Origin: SB11 sp035906255
GTDB taxonomy: Bacteria > Bacteroidota > Bacteroidia > UBA8524
Reading direction: 5' to 3'
Assembly: GCA_035906255.1 (NCBI GenBank)
Contig: JAMIFM010000037.1
Location: forward strand, 310,001-374,000
Length of the DNA: 64,000 nt
Each line of letters starts with the position of its first letter. Positions within the stretch are counted from its first letter, which is position 1. Positions 17,901-24,858 of this stretch are shown one piece after another. The position numbers and the translations under genes are program-made. The notes under the pieces were generated by a model that worked only from the letters and a program-made list of their open reading frames with translations, was not told the DNA's origin and did no database searches.

Positions 17901-18471
17901 GGCATTTATTGGCGGATATGTAGCAGCAGGGGCTAATAAACAAGGCGACCCGCTGGAAAAAATGCAGGTGAATATATACAGTGCTGATGGTAAACCCTTT
18001 GGTTATACGTATACCGATGCAAACGGCGAATACAAATTTGATAACATACTATACGGAACCTATAAGGTTATTGTAGAAATACCCGGCAAACCCTGTCAAG
18101 AGTTCATTGCAACGGTTAGTGCCACTAACCCCGGCGTTAACAACGGTAATTTTGAAGTAAACTCAAAAGATATTACCCTTAAAATATCTACAGGCATAGC
18201 CCTTACCGATGTAATAGCAGGGGGTATTGCTATGTTCCCCAATCCGGCTAAGGATAAAATTAATATCAGCTACACTGCTATAAACAGCGGCGCGGCACAG
18301 ATACAAATAACAGACATTACCGGAAAAAGGATGATATCGCTTACCGAGCAAGTGATATTGGGCAGCAATACCCTTGCAATGGATATAAACGATTTACCCA
18401 ACGGGGTATATATTGTGAATGTAACCATAGGAAACAGTACATATACAAATAAGATGATTGTAAGTAAGTAG
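14995..18471 (+). CDS. T9SS-secreted adhesin-like protein with nine PKD repeats
   Basis: 1158 residues: signal peptide (1-20, ending AKADAQ), a short N-terminal beta domain, then nine PKD domains of about 82 residues recognisable by 'WDFGDGNTS...NP.H.Y...GTYNVCL'. Each repeat also carries cysteines at its start, in 'VCL', in 'GC.DT' and two residues later, a regular pattern suggesting disulfides. Residues about 850-960 form a further beta domain, followed by a carboxypeptidase-regulatory-like fold (GGYVAAGANKQGDPLEK..., 'TYTDANGEYKFDNI') and a C-terminal T9SS type A sorting domain (MFPNPAKDKINISY ... 'NGVYIVNVTIG'). It is therefore exported by the type IX system and held on the surface or released, probably for adhesion or matrix contact. 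An ECF sigma operon follows and may control it. Confidence 0.93.
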   Translation: MKRILYTVVFLLLLIAKADAQFSFNIAGFVDDTAKNRKIFILYSATNCIRYDTAKTVSGGYFQKTLTIPSGCKFGLIRVKMVNCNSDTLYQYSYYDTSSQSTDTAVHNFKYCDTCGYISANFSRTVNSGLTVKFANYSYGANKYIWSFGDATSSTAGAPTKTYASVGNYQVCLVAVDSVKGCEDTTCKFVNVQNPCANFDADFSFSVSSLTVTFTNLSSSNANKFSWNYGDSSAPSSIKDPTRIYTNYKNRLVCLIARDTINNCADTVCKTVTFVNPCTGVFAYFKDSVNKATKTVKFTDSSWWGANKYYWDFGNGDTSSAKNPVHTYGSYGTYTVCLIAKDTTSGGCSDTICRNINVFATCTGFTANFTIDSTVTTWLFFANRSSANANKFMWDFGDGNTSNAKHTPHTYASPGIYNICLIAQDTISGCADTVCHDTLVTNYKCNGFAASFSTSYYKLNVTVTNTSPVWADKFYWDFGDGYTTTVKNPGTHTYSSPGSYLVTLAVKDTLLGCIDTIRKTLNIVGCGSYTANFTNRIVGDTMRFTNTTTAPGSGFTASYYWMFGDGNTSTQANPKHKYSTYGVYNVCMVAQTSNGCVDTVCNTVVYSRPACSTFVANFFPSLEYNAVTGFVNISDTKADLFYWTFGDGNTSTAKNPVNNYAAPGTYNVCLVAIDTAWYCYDTLCRSVTVTRCRGFYSNFVYNTSASYNTVFKDSSATYANKFTWDFGDGNTSTAENPMHQYAAAGTYNVCLIATDTTTGCTDTMCKNVTISNCSTVSAGFTYKDTCLIGKYTNISTGANRFHWDFGNGNTLTTIYKAQHHNNYGAPGTYNVCLVAEDTISGCVDTTCINGITISRGISGFVLRDSSVFADTGIVYLIQVTIDTITGDTILTAIDSTYLVPFEGYTFSNVATGNYHIKAALLPTASFYANRIPTYHGNVTQWRDASVVNVSTSCTNADIILITGSNPGGLAFIGGYVAAGANKQGDPLEKMQVNIYSADGKPFGYTYTDANGEYKFDNILYGTYKVIVEIPGKPCQEFIATVSATNPGVNNGNFEVNSKDITLKISTGIALTDVIAGGIAMFPNPAKDKINISYTAINSGAAQIQITDITGKRMISLTEQVILGSNTLAMDINDLPNGVYIVNVTIGNSTYTNKMIVSK

Positions 18472-18483
18472 TTTAAGTTAAGT

Positions 18484-18534
18484 AAAAACAGCAAGCTGTT
18501 TTTTTGAGGCAGGGCCTGCAAAGGCCCTGCTTTT
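18484..18534 (+). terminator. Double hairpin terminator after the PKD gene
   Basis: Two consecutive stems: AAAAACAGC-AA-GCTGTTTTT, then GCAGGGCC-N6-GGCCCTGC followed by TTTT. This separates the PKD gene from the sigma operon. Confidence 0.85.
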
Positions 18535-18557
18535 ACAGTTTTTAAGACAAGCCTCGG

Positions 18558-19136
18558 ATGATAGTATCGCAGGAACTAATAGAGCGTTGCAAAAAAGAAG
18601 ATATAAGGGCGCAAGCAGAGCTGTATAAGCTGTGCTACTCCTTTATTCTGCGTATTTGCCACCGGTACTGCGGTAATAAAGACGATGTGCAGATTGTGCA
18701 CAATGAAAGTTTTTTGAAGATAATAACCAACCTTAGGAAGTATGACAACGTAACTCCTATAGAGGTATGGATGCGAAAGATTACCATCAATACAATTATT
18801 GACAGTTTCAGGCGGACAAAGAAACTGAAAGAGACTATAGACTATACGGATATGAGCGGCATTGATATGCCGGAAGACAGCTTTAAGTGGGCCGAAGTTG
18901 AGTTGAAACTTGAGGCTGACGATATATACAAACTGATACACTTGTTGCCGCCCATGTGCGGAAGGGTATTTAACTTATACGTGATTGACGGGTACATACA
19001 CAAAGAAATAAGCGAGATGCTGGGAATATCTGAGGGTACTTCAAAATCACAATTGTTTGAGGCCCGAAAGAAACTGCAACAAATGTTAAAAAATTACCAC
19101 ACTCCAAAATTAGCGCGAAATGAATTGGCTAAGTAA
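18558..19136 (+). CDS. ECF-type RNA polymerase sigma factor
   Basis: 192 residues. Region 2 covers about residues 10-90 (KAELYKLCYSFILRICHRYCGN-like start, 'DDVQIVHNESFLKI', 'PIEVWMRKITINTIID'), and region 4 about 125-180 (LPPMCGRVFNLYVIDGYIHK, then SEMLGISEGTSKSQLFEARK). It lacks a region 3, as expected for the ECF class. It directs core polymerase to a special promoter set, probably for envelope or surface genes. Its 3' end overlaps the next gene by 17 bases, which couples translation to the membrane protein that resembles its anti-sigma partner. Confidence 0.95.
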   Translation: MIVSQELIERCKKEDIRAQAELYKLCYSFILRICHRYCGNKDDVQIVHNESFLKIITNLRKYDNVTPIEVWMRKITINTIIDSFRRTKKLKETIDYTDMSGIDMPEDSFKWAEVELKLEADDIYKLIHLLPPMCGRVFNLYVIDGYIHKEISEMLGISEGTSKSQLFEARKKLQQMLKNYHTPKLARNELAK

Positions 19137-20469
19137 AGAAGAGGAACTAAAGCAAATTCTTGAGGATAAAGAATTTGCCTTTAATGCCAACCACTGGGAG
19201 GCTGCCGAAAGGATGTTGCTACTTAAAAAGAAAAGGAAGCAACGCAAAAGACTGTTGTTTTTTGTGGTGGTACCATCAATATTGTTGGGAGGTGTATTGT
19301 GGGCACTGTTTCCGCATGCAAACACAGCAACTACTACAACCTATAAGCAGGAGCAGGAACAACACAGCAATGAAAAGAGCAAGTCGCTACCATACAATAC
19401 CGATGGTGCGGGCAATGATAATAATAATGCCCTTAGCCAAGATAACCCCGCAAACAGCATAGAAGAACAAACAACAACACCAACCGCCCAATACAATCAA
19501 AACACACAGAACGTACAAAACAGTCCAAACACCCAAAGACAAGGAACGCAAACAGGAATAGATAATGGATTAACAAACACGGGCGGTGCAAATGGAGAAG
19601 GAAACCGTTTGACTAACGAGGGCGGAAGTATAAATGACGGGGATAATAACCAGCCACAACAAAATACGACTACGGGAGTTGTAACGGACGGAGCTACTAC
19701 TGTTGAGACAGAAACAACCGTAACGGCATTACCGCAGGAAAAAGGGGATAGCATTGAAGAACCCTTAACTGTAAATGCTACAGTTGCCAAAGACTCTGCT
19801 GAAACTGTTGCTAAAAAGAAACCCGATAGAGACAAACGCGAAGTTTATGTACACCCCCTTCGTCACCAAATAAGTGTCAATGCAGGCATCACATACAGCA
19901 AATTATTAAAGGTTAGGCAAAACCACCTTAGCATTTTGCCCTATGCAGCCATTAACTACAACTGCAGGCTGCCATCAAAATGGCAGTTGGGTGCAGGCAT
20001 AGCCTATTCAGCCACAAACAGCAGCGGCTTGTTTAAAAAGTACGAAGTAAGTGAACACAGTTTTGGCCAAACCCAAACAAAACTTACCATACATACCAAT
20101 AAACTTCACTATTTTGAGATACCCGTTTTTGCAAGGTACACCCATAATAACCGTTGGTTTTTTAGCGGGGGTATTAATACCAGCTACCTGATTAGTGTGA
20201 GCGGTAATGTTGATGAAACCAGCACCGGTATTTTTGCACAAGGCAATAAATACCCCGGCAAGGCAAACAGCTACCTTGAAGGGCTAAGCACATGGGATAT
20301 GCAACTGCTTACAGGGGTTGAATGGCTGTATAAAAAGAATTTGTACATGGGCGGCGTAATAAATACAGGGCTAACCGATATTGGTAAAAACGGTTATTAC
20401 GGAAACAACGTCTTTGAAAGAAATATGAGGCTTCAATTATACCTTCGTTATGAGCTTTGGAACTTTTAA
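19120..20469 (+). CDS. Single-pass protein joining an anti-sigma-like head to an outer-membrane-barrel-like domain
   Basis: 449 residues. Residues 1-43 are cytoplasmic and charged with the motif 'FNANHWEAAERMLL', similar to Bacteroidota anti-sigma heads; 44-64 form one transmembrane segment (LLFFVVVPSILLGGVLWALF); 65-235 are an Asn/Gln/Thr-rich linker; 248-449 show alternating strands typical of small outer-membrane barrels (ISVNAGITYSKLL, WQLGAGIAYSATN, HYFEIPVFARYTHNN, RLQLYLRYELW). If the topology is right the chain bridges inner and outer membranes and could relay a surface signal to the sigma factor encoded just before it. It overlaps the following lipoprotein gene by 20 bases. Confidence 0.85.
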   Translation: MNWLSKEEELKQILEDKEFAFNANHWEAAERMLLLKKKRKQRKRLLFFVVVPSILLGGVLWALFPHANTATTTTYKQEQEQHSNEKSKSLPYNTDGAGNDNNNALSQDNPANSIEEQTTTPTAQYNQNTQNVQNSPNTQRQGTQTGIDNGLTNTGGANGEGNRLTNEGGSINDGDNNQPQQNTTTGVVTDGATTVETETTVTALPQEKGDSIEEPLTVNATVAKDSAETVAKKKPDRDKREVYVHPLRHQISVNAGITYSKLLKVRQNHLSILPYAAINYNCRLPSKWQLGAGIAYSATNSSGLFKKYEVSEHSFGQTQTKLTIHTNKLHYFEIPVFARYTHNNRWFFSGGINTSYLISVSGNVDETSTGIFAQGNKYPGKANSYLEGLSTWDMQLLTGVEWLYKKNLYMGGVINTGLTDIGKNGYYGNNVFERNMRLQLYLRYELWNF

Positions 20470-21589
20470 ACTCAGGCTGCTGATAGGGGGTATGGTTAGT
20501 TGTTTGCTGCTTTCCAACTGCAAACCCGATACCGACCCCGCAATAGCGGACAGCGGTCCTTTATTTCAGTTAAAGGGCACTATAAATGGCGCGGGTGCAG
20601 CTATTGTAGCCACGGGTGATTACTATATGTTTTCAGGCTTTAATTACAACACTGCCGATTCGTTATACAGCTTTACAGGAAGGATTGAAAATGCAAAGTG
20701 CCAAAACTGCGGCGAAGCAATAGAAGTTACCTTTTACAACAACAGGCAATCATTGCAGCACGAGCCCGTGGATATAATAGGGCTGTTGCAACAACCCACT
20801 TATCAGTTTGCTAATAGTAATGCGTTTATTTCAAAAGAATACAGCCTGCAATTCAGGGCTGAAGACAGCGGTTATGTAAATCCCGGATACCAGTGGAGTT
20901 TTGGCGGAGCATTGCACAATGATTCTCTATCAAAAACTGCCATAGTAACGTTTAAAGACACGGCAACCCGCAGAATATGCCTTACCATCACCGATAAAAA
21001 CAACGGTTGCACCAAAACCATTTGCAATTATGTGAAACCGTTTGAAGTAGAAAAAGGGGATAGTTTGGTGCCTGATTTCGGTTTCATCAATCAACGTACC
21101 ACAGTGTTTGTAAACTACTCAAAAGCCGAATCGTATTTGTGGGATTTGGGCGATGGTAGAACCTCGGTAGCATATAACCCCGAACATTTATACAACACAA
21201 AAACCACCTATCAAGTTACTCTTAATACCACCAACAAAGGCGTGCAACGCAACCTGATGAAAAATGTGGTAATAAACGACCCTTTGTTCAGTTGCCTTGC
21301 CAACTACTCGTACCATAGCCCCAAAGTAAAAATTGACTTTGCTAAGCCCCTTTCAAAAATAAAAATATGGTACAGGGACAATAGCGGTGAGGTGTATCAA
21401 AGCAACTTACAGGAGCAACCGATAACCTCGGTGTTTGCTCTTAATTCACACGAAAGTTATGTATTGAACGAAAAGGGACAAAAAACCCGCAGTATAGCCA
21501 TTGCATTTAAGTGCAGGGTATTTAGTACCACCACCGCATCGTTTAAAGATTTGGATTTAACGGGTCGCATAGCAGTGGCACTGCCTTAG
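20450..21589 (+). CDS. PKD-domain lipoprotein in the ECF sigma operon
   Basis: 379 residues with a lipoprotein signal (hydrophobic LLIGGMVSCLLLSNC, lipid-modified Cys24 followed by KPDTD). Two PKD-like domains can be seen: about 130-200 ('YQWSFGGALHND', 'RRICLTITDKNNGC') and 205-270 ('SYLWDLGDGRTSVAYNPEHLY'). The last 100 residues form another beta region. Overlap with the preceding gene places it in the sigma operon. It probably sits on the outer membrane and may be a partner or ligand of the barrel domain of its neighbour, or of the large PKD protein upstream. Confidence 0.88.
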   Translation: MSFGTFKLRLLIGGMVSCLLLSNCKPDTDPAIADSGPLFQLKGTINGAGAAIVATGDYYMFSGFNYNTADSLYSFTGRIENAKCQNCGEAIEVTFYNNRQSLQHEPVDIIGLLQQPTYQFANSNAFISKEYSLQFRAEDSGYVNPGYQWSFGGALHNDSLSKTAIVTFKDTATRRICLTITDKNNGCTKTICNYVKPFEVEKGDSLVPDFGFINQRTTVFVNYSKAESYLWDLGDGRTSVAYNPEHLYNTKTTYQVTLNTTNKGVQRNLMKNVVINDPLFSCLANYSYHSPKVKIDFAKPLSKIKIWYRDNSGEVYQSNLQEQPITSVFALNSHESYVLNEKGQKTRSIAIAFKCRVFSTTTASFKDLDLTGRIAVALP

Positions 21590-21634
21590 TAAGGCAGTAT
21601 AATAGCAACTTATTCAGTGTTAAACCTTGCTGTA

Positions 21635-22240
21635 TTATGTTACAGGCTCATAATTGAGCAACGCCACCCCCGATTCAAATGCTCTGGCATTTACCAAACG
21701 TAGCGGCATAGGATGTTCAATAGTGTTAAAAAAAGAAATACCCCTGCCTAATATTATAGGGTTTATAAGCAAATGGTATTCATCAATCAGGTTTTCTTTT
21801 ATTAATGAGGATATAAAGGTAGCGCCCCCGTAGGCTATAATATCCTTTCCCGGTTGTGTTTTAAGGCTATTTATTTCTTCAGCAATTTTACTCGTGCAAA
21901 GTTCAACGTTTTCCCATCCGCCGGGAATTTCCGCCGATTTAGAAAGGGTGGTAGAAAACACCATCTTTTTAGTGTTTACCACATGATTGGCAAACGTGTA
22001 TTGCGGATTGTTTACATCGGTTGCTGTGTTTTTCCAATGGGCAATAAAGCCTTCCACCGCCATTTTTCGGCTCAATAAAATACAATCAACCGATTGTGTA
22101 AGTTGCGTATGATCTTCTTGCAATTCCTTGTCCCAGCCCCATTCAGGTCCCCAGTTCCATACCATCCAATTAGTGTGGCCGTCTTCTTGTGCCAAATACC
22201 CGTCGAGCGAAAGCTGCACTTCCAGTTTAAGTTTTCTCAT
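21635..22240 (-). CDS. Dihydrofolate reductase-like protein (RibD C-terminal domain family)
   Basis: 201 residues. Begins 'MRKLKLEVQLSLDGYLAQEDG', the usual opening of the RibD_C/DHFR-like family found as a single-domain protein in many bacteria; 'CILLSRKMAVEGF', 'KDIIAYGGATFISSLIKE' (NADPH-binding GG) and 'DEYHLLINPIILGRG' follow in the expected order. The physiological substrate of this stand-alone family is unknown, and it is not a confirmed folate or riboflavin enzyme. A -7 element TAGTTTTG lies about 20 bases before the start. Confidence 0.9.
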   Translation of the reverse strand: MRKLKLEVQLSLDGYLAQEDGHTNWMVWNWGPEWGWDKELQEDHTQLTQSVDCILLSRKMAVEGFIAHWKNTATDVNNPQYTFANHVVNTKKMVFSTTLSKSAEIPGGWENVELCTSKIAEEINSLKTQPGKDIIAYGGATFISSLIKENLIDEYHLLINPIILGRGISFFNTIEHPMPLRLVNARAFESGVALLNYEPVT

Positions 22241-22259
22241 AGTTTTAGTTTGTTAAAAG

Positions 22260-22267
22260 CAAAACTA
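22260..22267 (-). promoter_or_regulatory. -7 promoter element of the DHFR-like gene
   Basis: TAGTTTTG on the minus strand matches TAnnTTTG, 20 bases upstream of the ATG. Confidence 0.55.
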
Positions 22268-22401
22268 CTGAGCAATAAAACGATAATCGATGTGTAAAAA
22301 TGACAATGATAGGGGGTGTTTGCGGCATGGTCAAATCCCTCAAAATAAAAACACCGTTCAGGATAAGGGTTTATTCTGCCAAAGAAAAGCCTTGATTTTA
22401 G

Positions 22402-22409
22402 TACCTTTG
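22402..22409 (+). promoter_or_regulatory. -7 promoter element of yjdM
   Basis: TACCTTTG matches the Bacteroidota consensus TAnnTTTG, 60 bases upstream of the yjdM start. Confidence 0.5.
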
Positions 22410-22469
22410 CATCATCTTAGGATATTACCTTGCGATAAATCACACCATAACCCAAAATTAAGCAGAACC

Positions 22470-22823
22470 ATGTCAGACGAAATGAAACCTTGCCCTCAAT
22501 GCGAATCGCCCTATGGATATTTGAACAGTAACGACCTTTATGAATGCCCTGAGTGCGGGCATGAATGGAACGCGGCAGGTATAGCAGAAGGGGCAACACA
22601 AGACGCAGGGTTGGTGGTGAAAGATTCTAACGGTACACTTTTGAGCGATGGGGATGCGGTAATAGTGATTAAAAACCTACCTGTAAAGGGAGCACCCAAT
22701 CCCATAAAGGCAGGTACCAAAGTAAAAAATATCAGATTGGTTGAGGGCGACCACAACATTGACTGCAAAATAGACGGCTTTGGCTCTATGAGCTTAAAGT
22801 CTGAATTTGTGAGAAAGGCGTAA
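22470..22823 (+). CDS. yjdM: YjdM/PhnA-type zinc-ribbon protein
   Basis: 117 residues. An N-terminal zinc ribbon with Cys8, Cys11, Cys26 and Cys29 is followed by the PhnA domain (VVKDSNGTLLSDGDAVIVIKDL-like, 'KAGTKVKNIRLVEGDHNIDC'). The family was once named alkylphosphonate uptake protein PhnA but is not a phosphonoacetate hydrolase; its role is still unclear. Start chosen at 'MSDEMKPC' because family members begin just before the first Cys pair, although the frame is open for 60 codons upstream. A -7 element and a strong terminator frame it as a single-gene transcript. Confidence 0.93.
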   Translation: MSDEMKPCPQCESPYGYLNSNDLYECPECGHEWNAAGIAEGATQDAGLVVKDSNGTLLSDGDAVIVIKNLPVKGAPNPIKAGTKVKNIRLVEGDHNIDCKIDGFGSMSLKSEFVRKA

Positions 22824-22842
22824 TTCAACATTTACCATTTAT

Positions 22843-22882
22843 AACAAAAAAAACTCATCGTTTCGGATGAGTTTTTTTTGTT
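22843..22882 (+). terminator. Terminator after yjdM
   Basis: Perfect 17-bp stem (AACAAAAAAAACTCATC and complement) with a 6-base loop GTTTCG and a T-run; it could act in both directions. Confidence 0.85.
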
Positions 22883-22923
22883 ATGTATATGAAACATTAC
22901 CGGTATTTATAATTATAGGTTTT

Positions 22924-23328
22924 TCAAGCTCCAATGCGAGGCCATTTCCACGCATAATAGATAATCAGGCAAAGAAGAATTACCTCTACAACAGCTCCAA
23001 CCACCATGTGCATCCAAGCCTCTCCTGCCAAATTAAATAACATACAGGGAATATTCACCGCTGCAATAATGATATTTATCCGGCGATTTATTTTAGCGGG
23101 TAACGCAACAGAAAGGAAAATCATCAGTGCCGGAATTGTTACTATGGCAAGTGCTACCAAAAGAAACCCCTGCGAAATATCAAATACAAATACTTTGCCT
23201 GCTAACAAATCTGTTAGTGAGCCCGGCATATATAAGTGGAAATAATCAAGATAGATAATCAGAAACATTAAACTTGTCCATAGTGTTGCAAGTTTCAGTT
23301 TCACACTCACTTTAATGTCTTCAAGCAT
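22924..23328 (-). CDS. DUF6326-like small membrane protein
   Basis: 134 residues with four hydrophobic segments: LATLWTSLMFLIIYLDYF, ISQGFLLVALAIVTIPALMIFL, IIIAAVNIPCMLFNLAG and MVVGAVVEVILLCLIIYYAW. The opening 'MLEDIKVSVKLKLATLWTSLMF' and 'YLDYFHLYMPGSL' match what I recall of the DUF6326 family, for which no function is known. Inner-membrane location. It is followed on the same strand by two envelope-protein genes but is separated from them by its own upstream space. Confidence 0.8.
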   Translation of the reverse strand: MLEDIKVSVKLKLATLWTSLMFLIIYLDYFHLYMPGSLTDLLAGKVFVFDISQGFLLVALAIVTIPALMIFLSVALPAKINRRINIIIAAVNIPCMLFNLAGEAWMHMVVGAVVEVILLCLIIYYAWKWPRIGA

Positions 23329-23361
23329 ACTCTTTGGTGTTTTTTGTGTATTTATTATTAA

Positions 23362-23985
23362 TTAAAAATTAAATCCGAAATGCAGCCCGGGCTCAGGTGT
23401 CCATTTTGGCCACTTGTCATCTTTTTCTTTAAATCCGGTAGGCATTTCGGTAAAGTAAGGGCGACCTGCAATACCAAGAGACGGTTCTATAAATAACCTG
23501 TCGTTAAAGAGTTTAAAGTGATAACCGATTCGGTAAGTGTTGAATATGATGAACCCCTTACCCACCTTATCACCGTTATTGTTTCTAAACGTTTGCCACA
23601 TAGGCGTTGCGTGTACTGCTGCGTAAAAACCTTTCCAAAAATATCGTTGATAAGCCAGCCCAATTCCATATTCTCTTATATAACCGGGATATTTCTCTTC
23701 AGGTGCTCCGTATTTATCATTATAAAAAGGGTTAATACCAAGCGGCCAAGCATGTTTCCAAGTGATAAGTTCAACAGAAATAACATCTTTTCCTGTAATA
23801 CGATACCCTAAATTTAGTTGGGCAAAACCCGGAGGGTTTACCTGATCCAAATTACCCACCAAAAATAATGTGCTGCCCACAAACCAACGCTTGTAAGTAC
23901 TATCTGTGTTAGAATATTGTGCTTTAATTTGGGGTGTACTTATAACCAGTAAGGTTAAAGCGAACAATAAAATTTTCTTTAGCAT
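23362..23985 (-). CDS. Exported envelope protein, duplicate 1
   Basis: 207 residues from the ATG giving 'MLKKILLFALTLLVIS', which begins the signal peptide (cleavage after KAQ, near residue 23). The mature part alternates aromatic and polar residues as in small outer-membrane barrels ('KRWFVGSTLFLVGNLDQ', 'GIGLAYQRYFWKGFYAAVHA', 'FIIFNTYRIGYHFKLFNDRL') and ends 'EPGLHFGFNF', a terminal phenylalanine typical of barrels. It is clearly paralogous with the next gene over its whole length and the promoter region is duplicated too. Function unknown. Confidence 0.85.
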   Translation of the reverse strand: MLKKILLFALTLLVISTPQIKAQYSNTDSTYKRWFVGSTLFLVGNLDQVNPPGFAQLNLGYRITGKDVISVELITWKHAWPLGINPFYNDKYGAPEEKYPGYIREYGIGLAYQRYFWKGFYAAVHATPMWQTFRNNNGDKVGKGFIIFNTYRIGYHFKLFNDRLFIEPSLGIAGRPYFTEMPTGFKEKDDKWPKWTPEPGLHFGFNF

Positions 23986-24009
23986 TTCTGTTAATATTAA
24001 ACGATGCCG

Positions 24010-24017
24010 CAAAAGTA
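24010..24017 (-). promoter_or_regulatory. -7 promoter element of envelope duplicate 1
   Basis: TACTTTTG, an exact TAnnTTTG match, 24 bases upstream of the ATG and 23 bases downstream of a Crp/Fnr-like box. Confidence 0.65.
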
Positions 24018-24040
24018 GATTGGTGAGATACGTTGACTCG

Positions 24041-24054
24041 TTCACTTAAGTTAA
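24041..24054 (-). promoter_or_regulatory. Candidate Crp/Fnr box of envelope duplicate 1
   Basis: TTAACTTAAGTGAA on the minus strand, within a 23-base block shared (one mismatch) with the duplicate promoter at 24832-24854. Confidence 0.55.
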
Positions 24055-24161
24055 GAAATGAAACCACCCTGTTCTTTTCCCCAAAAAACTCTTGTTCATC
24101 ATCTACCCTGCGGTTGTGGGTTTAATACCTTATAAATGGATGTTTAAATACTGTGCAATTG

Positions 24162-24779
24162 CTAAAAATTAAACCCAAAATCAAGCCCGGGCTGAATAAA
24201 GTAGTTGGGCCACTTTTTTTCTACTGTTTTAAAAGACTCCGGAACACCTGTCCTTATAGGCCAATAACTACATCCGATGGCAGGCTCAAAAAAGAAACGG
24301 TTATTAAAAAACTTAAATTGGTAACCCAAATAAAAGTCTGTATATAAGGTAAATCCATTTCCAATCTTCTTTTTATTCTCATCCATGTATTTTTCAAAAG
24401 CGTTCAATACATAAACGGATGTATAAAGCCCTTTCCACCAAAACCGCTGGTATCCAACTTGAGGAGCCAGAATGCGTGTATGTCCGGGATAGTTTAACCC
24501 GGGCGCATCAAAATCAGGCCCGAAAGGAATACCTAATGGCCAGGCATACTGAGACCTTTTAAATCTAAATTGAATAACATCTTTAGGCGTAATCCTATAC
24601 CCTGCATTTATTTGAAAATACTTGGGGTTGTTAGTATTATCAAGATTACCTAACAGTAATAGCGTACTGCCAACAAACCATTTTTTATAAGTACTGTTTT
24701 GTTGGGTGTATTGTGCTTTAGCTTGCAGAGCGCTTATGATCATTAAGATCAAAGCGAATAATAAAATCTTCTTTTGCAT
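24162..24779 (-). CDS. Exported envelope protein, duplicate 2
   Basis: 205 residues with signal peptide MQKKILLFALILMIISALQAKA. Matches duplicate 1 in sequence order: 'YKKWFVGSTLLLLGNLDNTN', 'GYRITPKDVIQF', 'VGYQRFWWKGLYTSVYVLNAF', 'TLYTDFYLGYQFKFFNNRFF', end 'QPGLDFGFNF'. Its upstream region repeats that of duplicate 1, with a TACTTTTG element and a Crp/Fnr-like box at the same spacing. The regulator gene lies directly upstream on the same strand, its stop only 80 bases from this start, which suggests that it controls both duplicates. Confidence 0.85.
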   Translation of the reverse strand: MQKKILLFALILMIISALQAKAQYTQQNSTYKKWFVGSTLLLLGNLDNTNNPKYFQINAGYRITPKDVIQFRFKRSQYAWPLGIPFGPDFDAPGLNYPGHTRILAPQVGYQRFWWKGLYTSVYVLNAFEKYMDENKKKIGNGFTLYTDFYLGYQFKFFNNRFFFEPAIGCSYWPIRTGVPESFKTVEKKWPNYFIQPGLDFGFNF

Positions 24780-24804
24780 TTCTTTTTTAGGTTGAACAAT
24801 GCAG

Positions 24805-24812
24805 CAAAAGTA
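24805..24812 (-). promoter_or_regulatory. -7 promoter element of envelope duplicate 2
   Basis: TACTTTTG, 26 bases upstream of the ATG; same distance (23 bases) to its Crp/Fnr-like box as in duplicate 1. Confidence 0.65.
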
Positions 24813-24835
24813 GAGTGGCCAACTACGATGGCTCG

Positions 24836-24849
24836 TTCACCTAAGTTAA
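24836..24849 (-). promoter_or_regulatory. Candidate Crp/Fnr box of envelope duplicate 2
   Basis: TTAACTTAGGTGAA on the minus strand, 9 bases beyond the stop of the Crp/Fnr gene and before the duplicate-2 promoter. Confidence 0.55.
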
Positions 24850-24858
24850 GAAATACGG

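Noticed and set aside
22290..22469. A 60-codon N-terminal extension of yjdM.
   Set aside because: It crosses the -7 element and carries no similarity to the family, which begins just before the first Cys pair.
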